This document shows positions 15,303 through 25,070 of a stretch of DNA of 50,653 bases, piece by piece. The notes under the pieces were generated by a model that was not told where the DNA came from, searched no databases, and saw nothing but the letters and a program-made list of their open reading frames with translations. The number at the start of each line of letters is the position of its first letter. The first letter of the stretch is position 1. The translations under genes and the position numbers were made by a program. The stretch is from an uncultured Ruminococcus sp. (GTDB lineage Bacteria > Bacillota > Clostridia > Oscillospirales > Acutalibacteraceae): the NCBI GenBank assembly GCA_905234015.1, contig CAJOFK010000002.1, forward strand, positions 1 to 50,653, given 5' to 3'.

Positions 15303-16394
15303 ATGAAAAAGTACGGAAGATTAAAAAACAGCGTGTATGTAACGGCGGCGCTGCTGCTGGCGGCGCTGGCTTTTGTATCGGTATTTGAGCGTGTATCATT
15401 ATTTGCGCGGAAAAATAATATACCCCTTGCGGCGGCGTCGCTTACTCTCGGTAAGGGAAATTATAAGCTCCCGGCATTAAAGAAAAAGAATAAGCCCGAA
15501 AAAGCCGTAAAGTCTAAACCGGCAGTTTCCGAGAAAAAGGAAGTAAAGAAGGAAACTTCTTCGCTGCCATTTCCCGAGAATTATTATAATACCTTCTCAA
15601 ATCATAATTCAATGAAGAAATATCCGATTTATACCAAGCAGTACCGAGTCGGCGGAACTAAATATGATAACTTTTATGTTAAGAATAATACGAGCTATCC
15701 GCTGAATATAGGGGAGACTCTTAAGAAAAAGTTAGGCTTTAAGCTCAGCGATTCAAGCGATATTCAGGTTTTAATCTACCATACTCATACCAGCGAGAGC
15801 TTTATTGACTGCGACGCGGGGTATTATTACTCCGATTATTATCCGCGCACCACGGATTCCCGTTATAACGTTATAGCCGTAGGGGATGAAATTGAAAATG
15901 AGCTTAAAAGCGCCGGGATTGGCGTGGTACACGATAAAACCTCTCATGATGATACATACACCGGAAGCTATCTTCGAAGCCGCGCTACAATCGAAAAATA
16001 TTTAAAAAAATATCCTAAAATTAAGGTTACTCTTGATATTCACCGTGATTCAATCGGCACGGATACATATAAAATAAAGCCTACCTTTAAATACAAGGGC
16101 AAGAAGGGCGCTCAGATTATGATTTTAAGCGGTTACGACCCGAACGGTTATTTTAATTTTCCGAATTGGAATTATAACCTGCGTTTTGCGTTAAAGCTTC
16201 AAAAGGAATGTGAAACAAAATTCCGCGGAATGACGCGTCCGCTTGACTTCGGAAACTTCGCGTATAATATGAATATTAATACAGGTTCGCTGCTAATTGA
16301 GGTAGGAGCAGACGGAAATACACTCGATGAAGCTAAATATTCGGGAAAATTATTAGGGAAAGCATTAACTCAAGTCTTGCAAAATTCAGATTGA
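15303..16394 (+). CDS. spoIIP: Stage II sporulation protein P (peptidoglycan amidase)
   Basis: Part of the SpoIID-SpoIIP-SpoIIM machine that removes septal peptidoglycan during engulfment; SpoIIP is the N-acetylmuramoyl-L-alanine amidase/endopeptidase. The 363-residue protein has one N-terminal membrane segment (about 12-30), a lysine-rich linker, and the catalytic domain with VLIYHTHTSESF, VTLDIHRDSIG and SLLIEVGADGNT. The ATG at 15303 follows AGGTG and gives the membrane anchor directly; an upstream in-frame start at 15231 would overlap gpr. The gpr-spoIIP pairing supports the call. Confidence 0.94.
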   Translation: MKKYGRLKNSVYVTAALLLAALAFVSVFERVSLFARKNNIPLAAASLTLGKGNYKLPALKKKNKPEKAVKSKPAVSEKKEVKKETSSLPFPENYYNTFSNHNSMKKYPIYTKQYRVGGTKYDNFYVKNNTSYPLNIGETLKKKLGFKLSDSSDIQVLIYHTHTSESFIDCDAGYYYSDYYPRTTDSRYNVIAVGDEIENELKSAGIGVVHDKTSHDDTYTGSYLRSRATIEKYLKKYPKIKVTLDIHRDSIGTDTYKIKPTFKYKGKKGAQIMILSGYDPNGYFNFPNWNYNLRFALKLQKECETKFRGMTRPLDFGNFAYNMNINTGSLLIEVGADGNTLDEAKYSGKLLGKALTQVLQNSD

Positions 16395-16405
16395 TTTGAT
16401 ATAAT
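16377..16405 (+). promoter_or_regulatory. Predicted sigma-A promoter overlapping the spoIIP 3' end
   Basis: TTGCAA at 16377-16382, 17 bases, TATAAT at 16400-16405. It would separate expression of the 16444-dusB-glyA genes from the sporulation pair. Confidence 0.65.
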
Positions 16406-16443
16406 GCTATCTGTAATAAAATGGGTAGTATGGAGTATTATCT

Positions 16444-17058
16444 ATGAAGTATAAAATAATACCGGGCAGGATTGCCGCTTTGAGTATAATAATACTCATT
16501 GTGCTTTCCTCGTTTATTGCGGCTTTTGCCGTGGGCGAGGATGAGGGTGACGACGTTCAGGTTGCTACCGATGCCGTTGTAACCGAGGCTCCTCCCGAGA
16601 CTGAAGCCCCGCCTCAGACCGAAGCTCCTCCCGAAACGGAAGCGCCTCCCGAGACCGAGGCTCCCAAGGAAACCGAAGAACAAGTTAATAACGAAGATAA
16701 CGATAATGATAACGACGAACAGCCCGAGACCGAAAAGCCTAAGCAGGAGGATCCCGAGTACGAGGATATCTTCAAGCCCGAAATTGTAACCGAGGAGGAT
16801 CCGACCGCGGTTGTTGTTAAGCCTAAAAAGGTTAAGGACTTTACCTACGGCTACGCAAGCTGGGCTTGCGTCACAGTCGGAGTTCTAACGATTATTATTG
16901 TTATTATCAGCAATAAATCGAATTATACGGGCGGAGCAGGTAAGCACCGCTATAAAGAGGGTAATAAGATTACCGGAGCGAAGCAGAGGCTTTTAAACGA
17001 TGATTATTACACCAACCGTAAGTATAATTCCTATAACGACAGGGACATCAGGCGTTAA
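16444..17058 (+). CDS. Membrane protein with PPETEA repeats, family unknown
   Basis: I do not recognise a family. The 204 residues run as follows: a signal peptide or anchor near 10-30 (LSIIILIVLSSFIAAFAVG), then PPETEA-type repeats (about five) and an acidic Asn/Asp run. After a short conserved-looking stretch come a second membrane segment near 138-158 (ASWACVTVGVLTIIIVIIS) and a basic cytoplasmic tail rich in Tyr, Arg and Asn. The layout suggests an extracytoplasmic Pro/Glu-rich spacer held by two membrane segments. GGAG lies about 10 bases before the ATG. The stop codon overlaps the dusB start by one base (TAATG), so the two are translationally coupled. Confidence 0.78.
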   Translation: MKYKIIPGRIAALSIIILIVLSSFIAAFAVGEDEGDDVQVATDAVVTEAPPETEAPPQTEAPPETEAPPETEAPKETEEQVNNEDNDNDNDEQPETEKPKQEDPEYEDIFKPEIVTEEDPTAVVVKPKKVKDFTYGYASWACVTVGVLTIIIVIISNKSNYTGGAGKHRYKEGNKITGAKQRLLNDDYYTNRKYNSYNDRDIRR

Positions 17059-18020
17059 TGAAGATAGGTAACGTTGATTTAAAGTCCCGTTTAGCCTTAG
17101 CTCCGCTCGCAGGCATAACCGATATGGCTTTCAGGCAGATTTGCCGCGGTTTCGGAGCCGGTTACTGTGAAACCGAAATGGTTTCCGCTAAAGCGCTGAG
17201 CTTTAACGATAAAAAAAGCCTCGAGCTTATGGAGCTTTCAGCCGATGAACATCCCTGCGCAATTCAGATTTTCGGCTGTGAGCCCTATATTATGGGCGAG
17301 GCCGCGAAAATTGCCGAAAGCAAGGGCGCTGATATTGTCGATATTAATATGGGCTGTCCTGCTCCTAAAATCGCGAATAACGGAAGCGGCAGCGCGCTTA
17401 TGAAAGATCCTTCACTTTGCGGTGAAATCGTAAACGCTGTTAAGAAAGCGGTTAACATCCCCGTTACCGTTAAAATCCGCAAGGGCTTTGATAAAGAGAG
17501 CGTTAATGCCGTAGAGGTTGCCGGAATCTGCGAAAAAAACGGTGTCGACGCTGTAATAGTTCACGGCAGAACCCAGGAGCAGTATTATTCGGGGCAGTGT
17601 GATCTTGATATTATAAAGGCAGTTAAAGAAAGCGTCAGCGTTCCGGTTATCGGAAACGGAGACGTTAAGGATATAAAAAGCGCTGAAAAAATGCTTGATT
17701 ATACCGGCTGCGACGGGCTTATGGTTGCAAGAGCCGCGCTCGGAGCTCCCTGGATTTTTAAGATACTTAAAGAATATTTCGATAAAGGAAATATAATCAA
17801 TCCTCCCGAACCGGAGGTCAAGCTTAAAATTATGACAGAGCATATCGAGCTCGTGTGTAAATACAAGGGTGAGAAAATGGGTATGCTCCAGTCAAGAAAA
17901 CAGATTGCCTGGTACTTAAAGGGATTTAAGGGCGCCGCGGGCTTCAGAAATGAAGCAGGGCGCGTATGCACGCTAAATGATATGTACTCTCTGGTTGACA
18001 GAGTTTTAAATAACATATAA
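17058..18020 (+). CDS. dusB: tRNA-dihydrouridine synthase
   Basis: Flavoenzyme that reduces uridines in the tRNA D-loop. The 320-residue protein starts with the FMN-binding TIM-barrel opening RLALAPLAGITDMAFR. It has the catalytic cysteine motif DINMGCPAPKI, ALMKDP, VTVKIRKGF, VIVHGRTQEQ and IGNGDVKD. Family subtype B is likely in Firmicutes. It is coupled to the upstream membrane protein and lies 48 bases upstream of glyA. Confidence 0.93.
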   Translation: MKIGNVDLKSRLALAPLAGITDMAFRQICRGFGAGYCETEMVSAKALSFNDKKSLELMELSADEHPCAIQIFGCEPYIMGEAAKIAESKGADIVDINMGCPAPKIANNGSGSALMKDPSLCGEIVNAVKKAVNIPVTVKIRKGFDKESVNAVEVAGICEKNGVDAVIVHGRTQEQYYSGQCDLDIIKAVKESVSVPVIGNGDVKDIKSAEKMLDYTGCDGLMVARAALGAPWIFKILKEYFDKGNIINPPEPEVKLKIMTEHIELVCKYKGEKMGMLQSRKQIAWYLKGFKGAAGFRNEAGRVCTLNDMYSLVDRVLNNI

Positions 18021-18068
18021 GAAATAGGAAATAGGTAATTTTAGTTGATTAATTAAGGAGAGATCAAA

Positions 18069-19316
18069 ATGAAGGAAATGGAAAACATCGAGCTTTTAAA
18101 GCAGTATGATCCCGAAATCGGTAAAGCTATGGATGACGAGCTCGCGCGTCAGAGAAGAAACCTCGAGCTTATCGCCAGCGAAAACCTCGTAAGCAAGCCC
18201 GTTATGGCGGCTATGGGAAGCGTTCTTACCAACAAATACGCCGAGGGTTTACCCGGAAAGCGCTATTACGGCGGATGCCAGTGCGTTGACGTTGTTGAGA
18301 ATATCGCAAGAGACAGAGCGTGCAAGCTCTTCGGAGCCGAGGCGTGTAACGTTCAGCCTCATTCGGGCGCTCAGGCTAATACCGCTGTTTATTTCGCTAT
18401 GCTTAACCCCGGCGATACCGTTATGGGTATGAACTTAAACGAGGGCGGTCACCTTACTCACGGTTCACCCGTAAATATTTCGGGTAAATACTATAACTTT
18501 GTTCCTTACGGAGTTGATCCCGAGACTCATTATATAGATTATGATAAGGTGCTTGAAATCGCTAAGGAATGTAAGCCCAAGCTCATCGTAGCCGGTGCAA
18601 GTGCGTATCCGCGCGAGATTGATTTCAAGAGACTTCGTGAGATTGCCGACGAGGTAGGAGCTTACCTTATGGTAGATATGGCTCATATCGCCGGGCTCGT
18701 AGCCGGCGGAGCTCATCCGAACCCTGTTCCTTACTGTGATTTCGTTACAACAACAACTCATAAGACCTTAAGAGGTCCCCGAGGCGGACTTATCCTTATG
18801 AAGGAAAAATACGCTAAGGATATCAATAAGGCTGTATTCCCGGGAACTCAGGGCGGTCCCTTAATGCATACTATCGCGGCTAAGGCAGTTTGCTTCGGCG
18901 AGGCTATGAAGCCCGAATTCAAGGAGTATGCAGCTCAGATTGTCAAGAACTGTAAGGCTCTTGCCGACGGTCTTTTAAAGCGCGGTAATAAGCTCGTTTC
19001 CGGCGGTACCGACAACCATGTTCTTCTTATGGATTTACGCGGCACAGGCGTTACCGGTAAGGAGCTCGAGGCTAGACTCGACGAGTGCTATATCACCGTT
19101 AACAAGAATACTATTCCGAATGAGCCGCTTTCTCCGTTCGTAACCTCCGGTGTGCGTATCGGTACAGCTGCGGTTACAACACGCGGTCTTAAGGAAGACG
19201 ATATGGATAAGATTGCGGAGTACATCACTCTCGTGCTCAAGGACTTTGAAGCTAACGCCGATAAGGTAAGAGCAGGCGTTGAGGAAATCTGCGCTAAATA
19301 TCCTTTATACGAATAG
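18069..19316 (+). CDS. glyA: Serine hydroxymethyltransferase
   Basis: PLP enzyme converting serine and tetrahydrofolate to glycine and methylene-tetrahydrofolate. The 415-residue protein has [29 protein letters not shown], the PLP lysine in [15 protein letters not shown], and the C-terminal [10 protein letters not shown] and [14 protein letters not shown]. The length is typical. GGAGAG precedes the ATG. No glycine riboswitch is seen in the short leader. It is followed by a hairpin-forming spacer and rarA. Confidence 0.97.
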   Translation: MKEMENIELLKQYDPEIGKAMDDELARQRRNLELIASENLVSKPVMAAMGSVLTNKYAEGLPGKRYYGGCQCVDVVENIARDRACKLFGAEACNVQPHSGAQANTAVYFAMLNPGDTVMGMNLNEGGHLTHGSPVNISGKYYNFVPYGVDPETHYIDYDKVLEIAKECKPKLIVAGASAYPREIDFKRLREIADEVGAYLMVDMAHIAGLVAGGAHPNPVPYCDFVTTTTHKTLRGPRGGLILMKEKYAKDINKAVFPGTQGGPLMHTIAAKAVCFGEAMKPEFKEYAAQIVKNCKALADGLLKRGNKLVSGGTDNHVLLMDLRGTGVTGKELEARLDECYITVNKNTIPNEPLSPFVTSGVRIGTAAVTTRGLKEDDMDKIAEYITLVLKDFEANADKVRAGVEEICAKYPLYE

Positions 19317-19331
19317 AATATATCAGATTAT

Positions 19332-19387
19332 GTGGTAAGCGGTAAGTTTATTAATATTCTTACCACTTACCACTTATCACTTATCAC
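19332..19387 (+). repeat. Long hairpin and 7-base tandem repeat between glyA and rarA
   Basis: GTGGTAAGCGGTAAG (19332-19346) pairs with CTTACCACTTACCAC (19359-19373), with one mismatch and a 12-base loop. The right arm runs into further 7-base units of the form CACTTAT. There is no T-run straight after the stem, so it is not a textbook terminator. It may stabilise the glyA mRNA. Confidence 0.55.
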
Positions 19388-19408
19388 TGAAAACCGGAGG
19401 TTAAAAAT

Positions 19409-20680
19409 ATGTCCGCTCCATTAGCTGACCGTCTGCGTCCGCAAAGCCTTGACGATATAGTCGGACAAAGACATCTTCTCGGAAAAAATAAACCGCTGAG
19501 AAGAATAATCGAAAGCGGTACCGTTCCAAATTTAATATTCTACGGTCCCTCGGGTGTGGGCAAAACAACTCTCGCAAATTATATCGCGAAAATTACGAAC
19601 CGTTCTTTTAAAAAGCTGAACGGTACCACCGCCTCCACAGCCGATATCAAAGAGGTATTCGCCTCTACCGATACTCTTATGGGTATAAACGGAGTTTTGC
19701 TGTACCTCGACGAGATTCAGTATTTTAATAAAAAACAGCAGCAAACCCTGCTTGAGTATATTGAAAACGGTAAGATTACGCTTATTGCCTCAACTACCGA
19801 AAATCCTTATTTTTACGTTTATAACGCTATTTTATCGCGAAGCACGGTTTTTGAGTTTAAAAGCGTTGAACCTAAAGAGATTGAAAAAGCTGTCTACAGA
19901 GCGGTTGATTTCCTTGCTAACGAGCAGGAAGTCGATATTGATATTGACGATGAGAGCGTTTCGCATATTGCAGTTGCCTGCGGAGGAGACGTAAGAAAGG
20001 CTATAAACGCCGTAGAGCTTTCTGTTCTTGCGACTCCCGAGATTGACGGCAGGAAAAGCGTTTCATACTCTACCGTTGATGAGCTGACTCAGAAATCCGC
20101 CGTTCGTTATGACCGTGACGGCGACGAGCATTACGATATAGTATCGGCTTATCAGAAGAGTATGCGAGGTTCCGACGCCGACGCCGCGATTCATTATCTT
20201 GCAAGACTGCTTGAAGCCGGAGATTTGCCTTCGGCTTGCAGAAGGCTTATGGTCTGCGCCGCTGAGGACGTGGGGCTTGCGTATCCGCAGCTTTTGCCTA
20301 TAGTTCACAGCTGCGTTGAAATTGCGCTTAAGGTCGGACTTCCCGAAGCGAGAATCCCGCTTGCCGACGCCGTAATTATGGTTTGCAGCGCACCTAAATC
20401 AATTTCGGGTATTATGGCTATTGATAAGGCTGTTGCCGACGTAAAAGCGGGGAAGGGAGGACCTGTTCCGAGACAGCTCCAGAATATGCATTACGACGGT
20501 GAGGACAACCCTGAGAAAGGTCAGTTTTATCTTTATCCTCACAGCTACCCCGACCATTACGTTAAACAGCAGTACCTGCCCGACGCGCTTAAGGATGTAA
20601 AATATTACGAATACGGCGATAATAAAAACGAGCAGGCTTTTAAAAAATACTGGAAAAATATAAAAGAAAAATATGAGTAA
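19409..20680 (+). CDS. rarA: Replication-associated recombination protein A (RarA/MgsA)
   Basis: AAA+ ATPase acting at stalled forks, related to clamp-loader subunits. The 423-residue protein has PLADRLRPQSLDDIVGQRHLLG at the start, Walker A in FYGPSGVGKTTLANYI, Walker B in LLYLDEIQYF, sensor region IASTTENPYF, and the C-terminal MgsA domain with RLMVCAAEDVGLAYPQ and GQFYLYPHSYPDHYVKQQYL-type sequence. GGAGG precedes the ATG. The gene ends in a good terminator. Confidence 0.95.
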   Translation: MSAPLADRLRPQSLDDIVGQRHLLGKNKPLRRIIESGTVPNLIFYGPSGVGKTTLANYIAKITNRSFKKLNGTTASTADIKEVFASTDTLMGINGVLLYLDEIQYFNKKQQQTLLEYIENGKITLIASTTENPYFYVYNAILSRSTVFEFKSVEPKEIEKAVYRAVDFLANEQEVDIDIDDESVSHIAVACGGDVRKAINAVELSVLATPEIDGRKSVSYSTVDELTQKSAVRYDRDGDEHYDIVSAYQKSMRGSDADAAIHYLARLLEAGDLPSACRRLMVCAAEDVGLAYPQLLPIVHSCVEIALKVGLPEARIPLADAVIMVCSAPKSISGIMAIDKAVADVKAGKGGPVPRQLQNMHYDGEDNPEKGQFYLYPHSYPDHYVKQQYLPDALKDVKYYEYGDNKNEQAFKKYWKNIKEKYE

Positions 20681-20713
20681 AACACCGATGATTATTTTAT
20701 CGGTGTTTTTTCT
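20681..20713 (+). terminator. Rho-independent terminator after rarA
   Basis: AACACCGAT (20681-20689) pairs with ATCGGTGTT (20699-20707), followed by a T-run. Confidence 0.85.
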
Positions 20714-20922
20714 TTTCGATAAAAATTCACGGCATAAAAAGCGTTTAGTAATTAATACCAGTAACTTTAAAATAATATGAATTTTTTCGTTACTTTGACG
20801 ATTAAATTATTCTATATTGGAAATTTAAATTTGCTTATTTTTGTTACAATAATAAGGAATAAAACATAATTATTATTATGGGAAGTTTTGGAATTGTTTT
20901 TTCTTTAGAAGGAGGAAAAATT

Positions 20923-22521
20923 ATGAAAAACAAATGTATTAGTTTGTTTCTTGCGGTAGTTTTACTTTTCTCGGCAATTGCGGTTTCCGCGATTAGTGCT
21001 TCCGCGGCAGATGAAAACGTGGTGTACTTTGATAACTCCATAACCAATTTCGATACTGTCGAATGCGGTTTGTTTAACGATGCCGACAGCGCGGAGGACG
21101 TAAGCTTTGAGGCTATGACGCTCGTAAAAGGCGACGTATGGTCTTATGAGTTCAGCGGTGACTTCGATAAGGTTATCTTTAAGGGCGAGGACGCTCAGTC
21201 TCAGGAGCTTAGCTTCGAGGGCTCGGGTAAAATCGCTAAAGCCAATACCTGGCAGGACGGTTTTGACGTAACATGGTCCGATTACTCCGAGAACGTAACC
21301 GAGACCGTAACTGACGGCAAGACTAAGATGAGAACCGGCGCGGCAAATACAATTTACTGTAAAAATGAAGCCGGCTGGTCTTCCGTATACTGCTATATGT
21401 GGAACGGAAACGGCGGCTCCGGCAACGAGAATAAAAGTTGGCCGGGCGTTCAGATGAAGGACAGCGGCGACGGTGTCTGGGAATATACCCCGGATAAAAC
21501 CTATTCCAACGTTATTTTCAACGGCGACGGAGCACAGACTGCTAACCTTACTGCTCCTTCGGGCGTTAAGATTTTTAACAATAAAACGAATGAGTGGGAG
21601 GATTACAGCACAGGTCCGGTTAAGATTACGTCTTTTACTACCGGTATTGCTTCTCCTTCCTATACCAACGTAAGCGTTAAGATTTCCGCTTCCGCTACTT
21701 CGACTGCGGGTGCTGTTTCCTACAAGTTCGGCGTTAAAGACTCCTCGGGCGCTTCTGCTACTTTATCGGACGGAGCTTCTTCAACTACTGCATGGGTTCC
21801 GACTAAAGCGGGTAAATATACTCTTACGCTTGATGTAACCGATACTGCCGGTAATAAGGAATCCCGCACGCTCGCGTTTGAAATTCAGGACGCTTCGAGC
21901 TTAGAGTCCGCGTTTATCAGCGCGTTCACCAACTCGCTCGGAACCAATAAAACTCTCCTTCAGAATTCGAACGTAACCTTCACGACTGGCGCAATCGGCG
22001 GTAAGGTAGGAACTAACCTTCTTTTCTATAAGTTCGTTATTACCGACCCCGACGGAAACACAAATACCGCTTATTATACAACAGGCAACACTTATACCTA
22101 TAAACCTACTAAGATAGGTAAGTATACTGTTGAGGCTTATGTTCAGAATTCCTACAACGATACTGTTTCAAACACTTATTCTTATGAGTGTAAGACCAGT
22201 ATCCCTGCGGATGATAAGGATGACAACCAGGGCGGCGGCGGTCAGCCGGCTACTCAGTCGCCTCAGCCTGCAACTCAGCCCGCTACTAACGCTCCCGAAA
22301 CAGTCGGACCTACAGTATCCGACGCTAAGCTCGGCGACGTTAACCGTGACGGCAACATCAGCATTAAGGACGCTACCTTGATTCAGAAGGCTATCGCTTT
22401 ACTCACTTCGCTCGATTCCGAGCAGAAAGAGCTTGCTGACGTTAACGGAGATAAAAACGTAAATATTAAGGACGCAACACTTATTCAGAAGTTCCTTGCT
22501 AATATGATTACTTCGTTCTGA
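20923..22521 (+). CDS. Secreted non-catalytic starch-binding protein: CBM26-like x2, Ig-like x2, dockerin
   Basis: A 532-residue amylosome-type binding protein with no catalytic domain. A signal peptide covers about 1-29. Residues 33-121 are a divergent CBM26-like module (VVYFDNS opening). Residues 143-228 are a clearer CBM26, with NTIYCKNEAGWSSVYCYMW, SWPGVQM and NVIFNGDG. Two Ig-like modules follow at about 233-320 and 328-430, both with the pattern TKxGKYTxxxxV. After a Gln/Pro/Thr linker, residues 469-532 are a type I dockerin with two calcium loops (DVNRDGNISIKD, DVNGDKNVNIKD), each followed by ATLIQK. The ATG at 20923 follows AAGGAGGA. It probably docks on a cohesin scaffold and holds starch near the amylases. 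A terminator separates it from the amylase at 22628. Confidence 0.88.
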   Translation: MKNKCISLFLAVVLLFSAIAVSAISASAADENVVYFDNSITNFDTVECGLFNDADSAEDVSFEAMTLVKGDVWSYEFSGDFDKVIFKGEDAQSQELSFEGSGKIAKANTWQDGFDVTWSDYSENVTETVTDGKTKMRTGAANTIYCKNEAGWSSVYCYMWNGNGGSGNENKSWPGVQMKDSGDGVWEYTPDKTYSNVIFNGDGAQTANLTAPSGVKIFNNKTNEWEDYSTGPVKITSFTTGIASPSYTNVSVKISASATSTAGAVSYKFGVKDSSGASATLSDGASSTTAWVPTKAGKYTLTLDVTDTAGNKESRTLAFEIQDASSLESAFISAFTNSLGTNKTLLQNSNVTFTTGAIGGKVGTNLLFYKFVITDPDGNTNTAYYTTGNTYTYKPTKIGKYTVEAYVQNSYNDTVSNTYSYECKTSIPADDKDDNQGGGGQPATQSPQPATQPATNAPETVGPTVSDAKLGDVNRDGNISIKDATLIQKAIALLTSLDSEQKELADVNGDKNVNIKDATLIQKFLANMITSF

Positions 22522-22566
22522 TTAAGTTGATTTAGTTTTTGAAAATATTAAACTAATTATGTGCCG

Positions 22567-22607
22567 TTCAGCCGTCGCAGCATGAGCGTGCGACGGCTGA
22601 ATTTTTT
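22567..22607 (+). terminator. Rho-independent terminator between starch-binding protein and amylase
   Basis: TTCAGCCGTCGCA (22567-22579) pairs perfectly over 13 bases with TGCGACGGCTGAA (22589-22601), followed by T-residues. It ends only about 20 bases before the next start codon, so it could also act as an attenuator. Confidence 0.85.
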
Positions 22608-22627
22608 ACAGAAAGGCTTTGTGTGCT

Positions 22628-25009
22628 ATGAAAAAGTTTAAAATGCATATAGCTCTGATACTTGCTTTCATTATGACCGTATCTATCGGTATCGTTACTA
22701 CTGCCGCTGTTACAACGGATAAAAATACCGTCGCGGACGACGCTTCCGATTCTATAATTGTTCATTATAAAAGCGAGGGTGTAGAGCCCTATATATACTA
22801 CTGGAATTCGCTTCCTAAGAATATTGAAACCGAATACCCGGGCGTAAAAATGGATAAGGACAACACTCAGGGTAAGGATTGGTATACATATACCTTTAAA
22901 AACTTAACTAAAATTAATATGCTCTTTACCGATAAGGACGGTAAGCAGCTTTCACGCGAGCTTACGCGCAACAGCGGCGAATGGTGGTGCAAGAATAATA
23001 TATGGAGAAAATCCAACCCCGATAACGCCGACCCTGTTGATTCAATTGATTTCCGCGAGGAAACTATTTATTTTGTAATTCCTACACGTTTTTATGACGG
23101 CGATAAGTCAAATAACGTTCATTGCTGGGATGACGAAAAGGCAGGCAACCCTGATTCAGACCCTGCATGGCGCGGAGATTTTAAGGGCTTAGCCGAAAAG
23201 CTTGATTATATAAAGGCTTTAGGCTTTTCCGCAATCTGGATTACTCCCGTAGTTGAGAATGCCTCGGGCTATGATTACCACGGCTATCACGCGCTGAACT
23301 TCGAAAAGGTTGACCCGCGCTACGAGAGTAAGGATTTTACCTATCAGGATTTAATTGATACAGCTCACGCAAAGGGTATGAAGATAGTTCAGGACGTTGT
23401 ATGGAATCATACCGGAAACTTCGGTGAGACCAATCTCTGTCCTGAATTTACCAAGAATTATAACGCTGATTTATCCGACCTTGAAGCAAGCTTAGTTCCG
23501 ACTAAGGAGCTGCTTGATTTTGCAGGAGTAAGTACCGCTCAGGAGTACTGGAACTTAAAGCCTCAGGCTCAGTATGATGCGCGTCTTAACCTGATGAAGA
23601 ATACGACTATCAGGGATAATAACTCGACCGGTGTGAAGCCTGCTTCAACCGATTACGAGATGTCGAAGGTTTCTTCCTCTGATAAAGCTAACGCGAAGAA
23701 CTATTACCACACAGGTTACTTCCAGAGCCTTAACTGGGACGACTGGACCTGTAAGTATTGTCAGATTGCCGGCGACTGCGTAGACCTTAATACCGAGAAT
23801 CCCGCTGTAGCGAAGTATACTACCGACGCGTATTCAAAGTACATCAATATGGGCGTTGACGCGTTCCGTGTAGATACTGTAAGACATATTTCGAGACTTT
23901 CTCTTAATATGATGTATAATAAGCAGATTCTTGCTGCCGCCGAGGATTCCGGAAATAAAAACTTCTTTATGTTCGGTGAAATCTGCTGCAGATATTCTCA
24001 GACATGGTATCGTGACCACGCCGAGGAAAGCGTTCCCTTCTATACATGGGATGAGCCTTCTGATACATGGGCAGGAAAATGGAACTGGGGAACCGACGCT
24101 AAGGCTGTCAACGATAATATGAACCTTACCTTCGATCATTATAACCAGTACGACAGCACCTCAGGTCAGCCCACATCCGATAACGCCTTCTTAAAGGGTA
24201 TTGATTATCATAAAACCGATTACAGCAAGGCTTCGGGTATGAACGCTATCGACTTTACGATGCACTGGTGCTTTGACAGCGCAGGCGGAGCCTTCGGCGC
24301 CGCTAAGGCTGAGGATAAGTACTTTAACGATTCAACCTGGAATGTAATGTATGTTCAGTCTCACGACTATTCGCCCGATAACTGCCAGAAGGTCGGTTAT
24401 AACCACGGCACTCAGGCCTGGGCGGAGAATATGGATTTGATGTTCACCTTCCGCGGAATCCCTTGCCTTTATTACGGCAACGAGGTTGAATTCGGTAAGG
24501 ACAATAAAATTGATGAAGGTCCGAACCTTCCGCTTTCCGATACCTGCCGTGCTTATTACGGAGATTATCTCGAGGGCAGTGTATCAGCCGATGATTTCAG
24601 TAAATTCAATGCAAGCGGTAAGGTTAAGGAGACTCTTGAAAGTCCTTTATGTAAGCATTTATCGAAGCTCAACGCTATAAGAAGAGCCGTTCCTGCCTTA
24701 CAGAAAGGCCAGTATACGACCGACAGCTCTTATGTAAGCGGTAATATGGCGTATATCCGCCGTTACACTGACAGTGAGGAAAGTATTGATTCGCTCGCTT
24801 GCGTAGCAGTAAGCGGCGGCGCAACGTTCAAGAATATCCCTAACGGTAAGTATATAGACGCCGTTACGGGTGACGTTAAGAACGTTACCGGCGGTACCCT
24901 CACGGTTGACAGCATCGGCAACGCAAATATGAGAGTTTATGTATGCTGTGCTTCCAACTTTACCGGAATTGACGGCGCAATAGGCGGAAGCTCACCTTAT
25001 CTTAAATAA
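22628..25009 (+). CDS. Secreted alpha-amylase, CBM26-like plus GH13
   Basis: A 793-residue secreted amylase. A signal peptide covers about 1-29. A CBM26-like module at about 43-131 has PYIYYWN, YPGVKM and WWCKNNIW. The GH13 catalytic domain starts near 145 (FVIPTRFYDGD). Region I is DVVWNH (256-261). Region II is DAFRVDTVRH with nucleophile D416. The acid/base is E451 in MFGEICC. Region IV is QSHDY with H579-D580. It has neither a dockerin nor a known sorting signal, so it is probably released or held only through its CBM. The ATG at 22628 is preferred; the site upstream (GAAAGG) is weak. A terminator lies just before it and another after it. Confidence 0.9.
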   Translation: MKKFKMHIALILAFIMTVSIGIVTTAAVTTDKNTVADDASDSIIVHYKSEGVEPYIYYWNSLPKNIETEYPGVKMDKDNTQGKDWYTYTFKNLTKINMLFTDKDGKQLSRELTRNSGEWWCKNNIWRKSNPDNADPVDSIDFREETIYFVIPTRFYDGDKSNNVHCWDDEKAGNPDSDPAWRGDFKGLAEKLDYIKALGFSAIWITPVVENASGYDYHGYHALNFEKVDPRYESKDFTYQDLIDTAHAKGMKIVQDVVWNHTGNFGETNLCPEFTKNYNADLSDLEASLVPTKELLDFAGVSTAQEYWNLKPQAQYDARLNLMKNTTIRDNNSTGVKPASTDYEMSKVSSSDKANAKNYYHTGYFQSLNWDDWTCKYCQIAGDCVDLNTENPAVAKYTTDAYSKYINMGVDAFRVDTVRHISRLSLNMMYNKQILAAAEDSGNKNFFMFGEICCRYSQTWYRDHAEESVPFYTWDEPSDTWAGKWNWGTDAKAVNDNMNLTFDHYNQYDSTSGQPTSDNAFLKGIDYHKTDYSKASGMNAIDFTMHWCFDSAGGAFGAAKAEDKYFNDSTWNVMYVQSHDYSPDNCQKVGYNHGTQAWAENMDLMFTFRGIPCLYYGNEVEFGKDNKIDEGPNLPLSDTCRAYYGDYLEGSVSADDFSKFNASGKVKETLESPLCKHLSKLNAIRRAVPALQKGQYTTDSSYVSGNMAYIRRYTDSEESIDSLACVAVSGGATFKNIPNGKYIDAVTGDVKNVTGGTLTVDSIGNANMRVYVCCASNFTGIDGAIGGSSPYLK

Positions 25010-25028
25010 TTAATAATATACGTAAAGC

Positions 25029-25064
25029 GCGGGTTGGCTTATGCCGACCCGCAATATTTTTTCT
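25029..25064 (+). terminator. Terminator between amylase and convergent DUF218 gene
   Basis: GCGGGTTGGC (25029-25038) pairs with GCCGACCCGC (25043-25052) with one G-T pair, followed by a T-run. It may serve both convergent genes. Confidence 0.8.
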
Positions 25065-25070
25065 ATTTCG

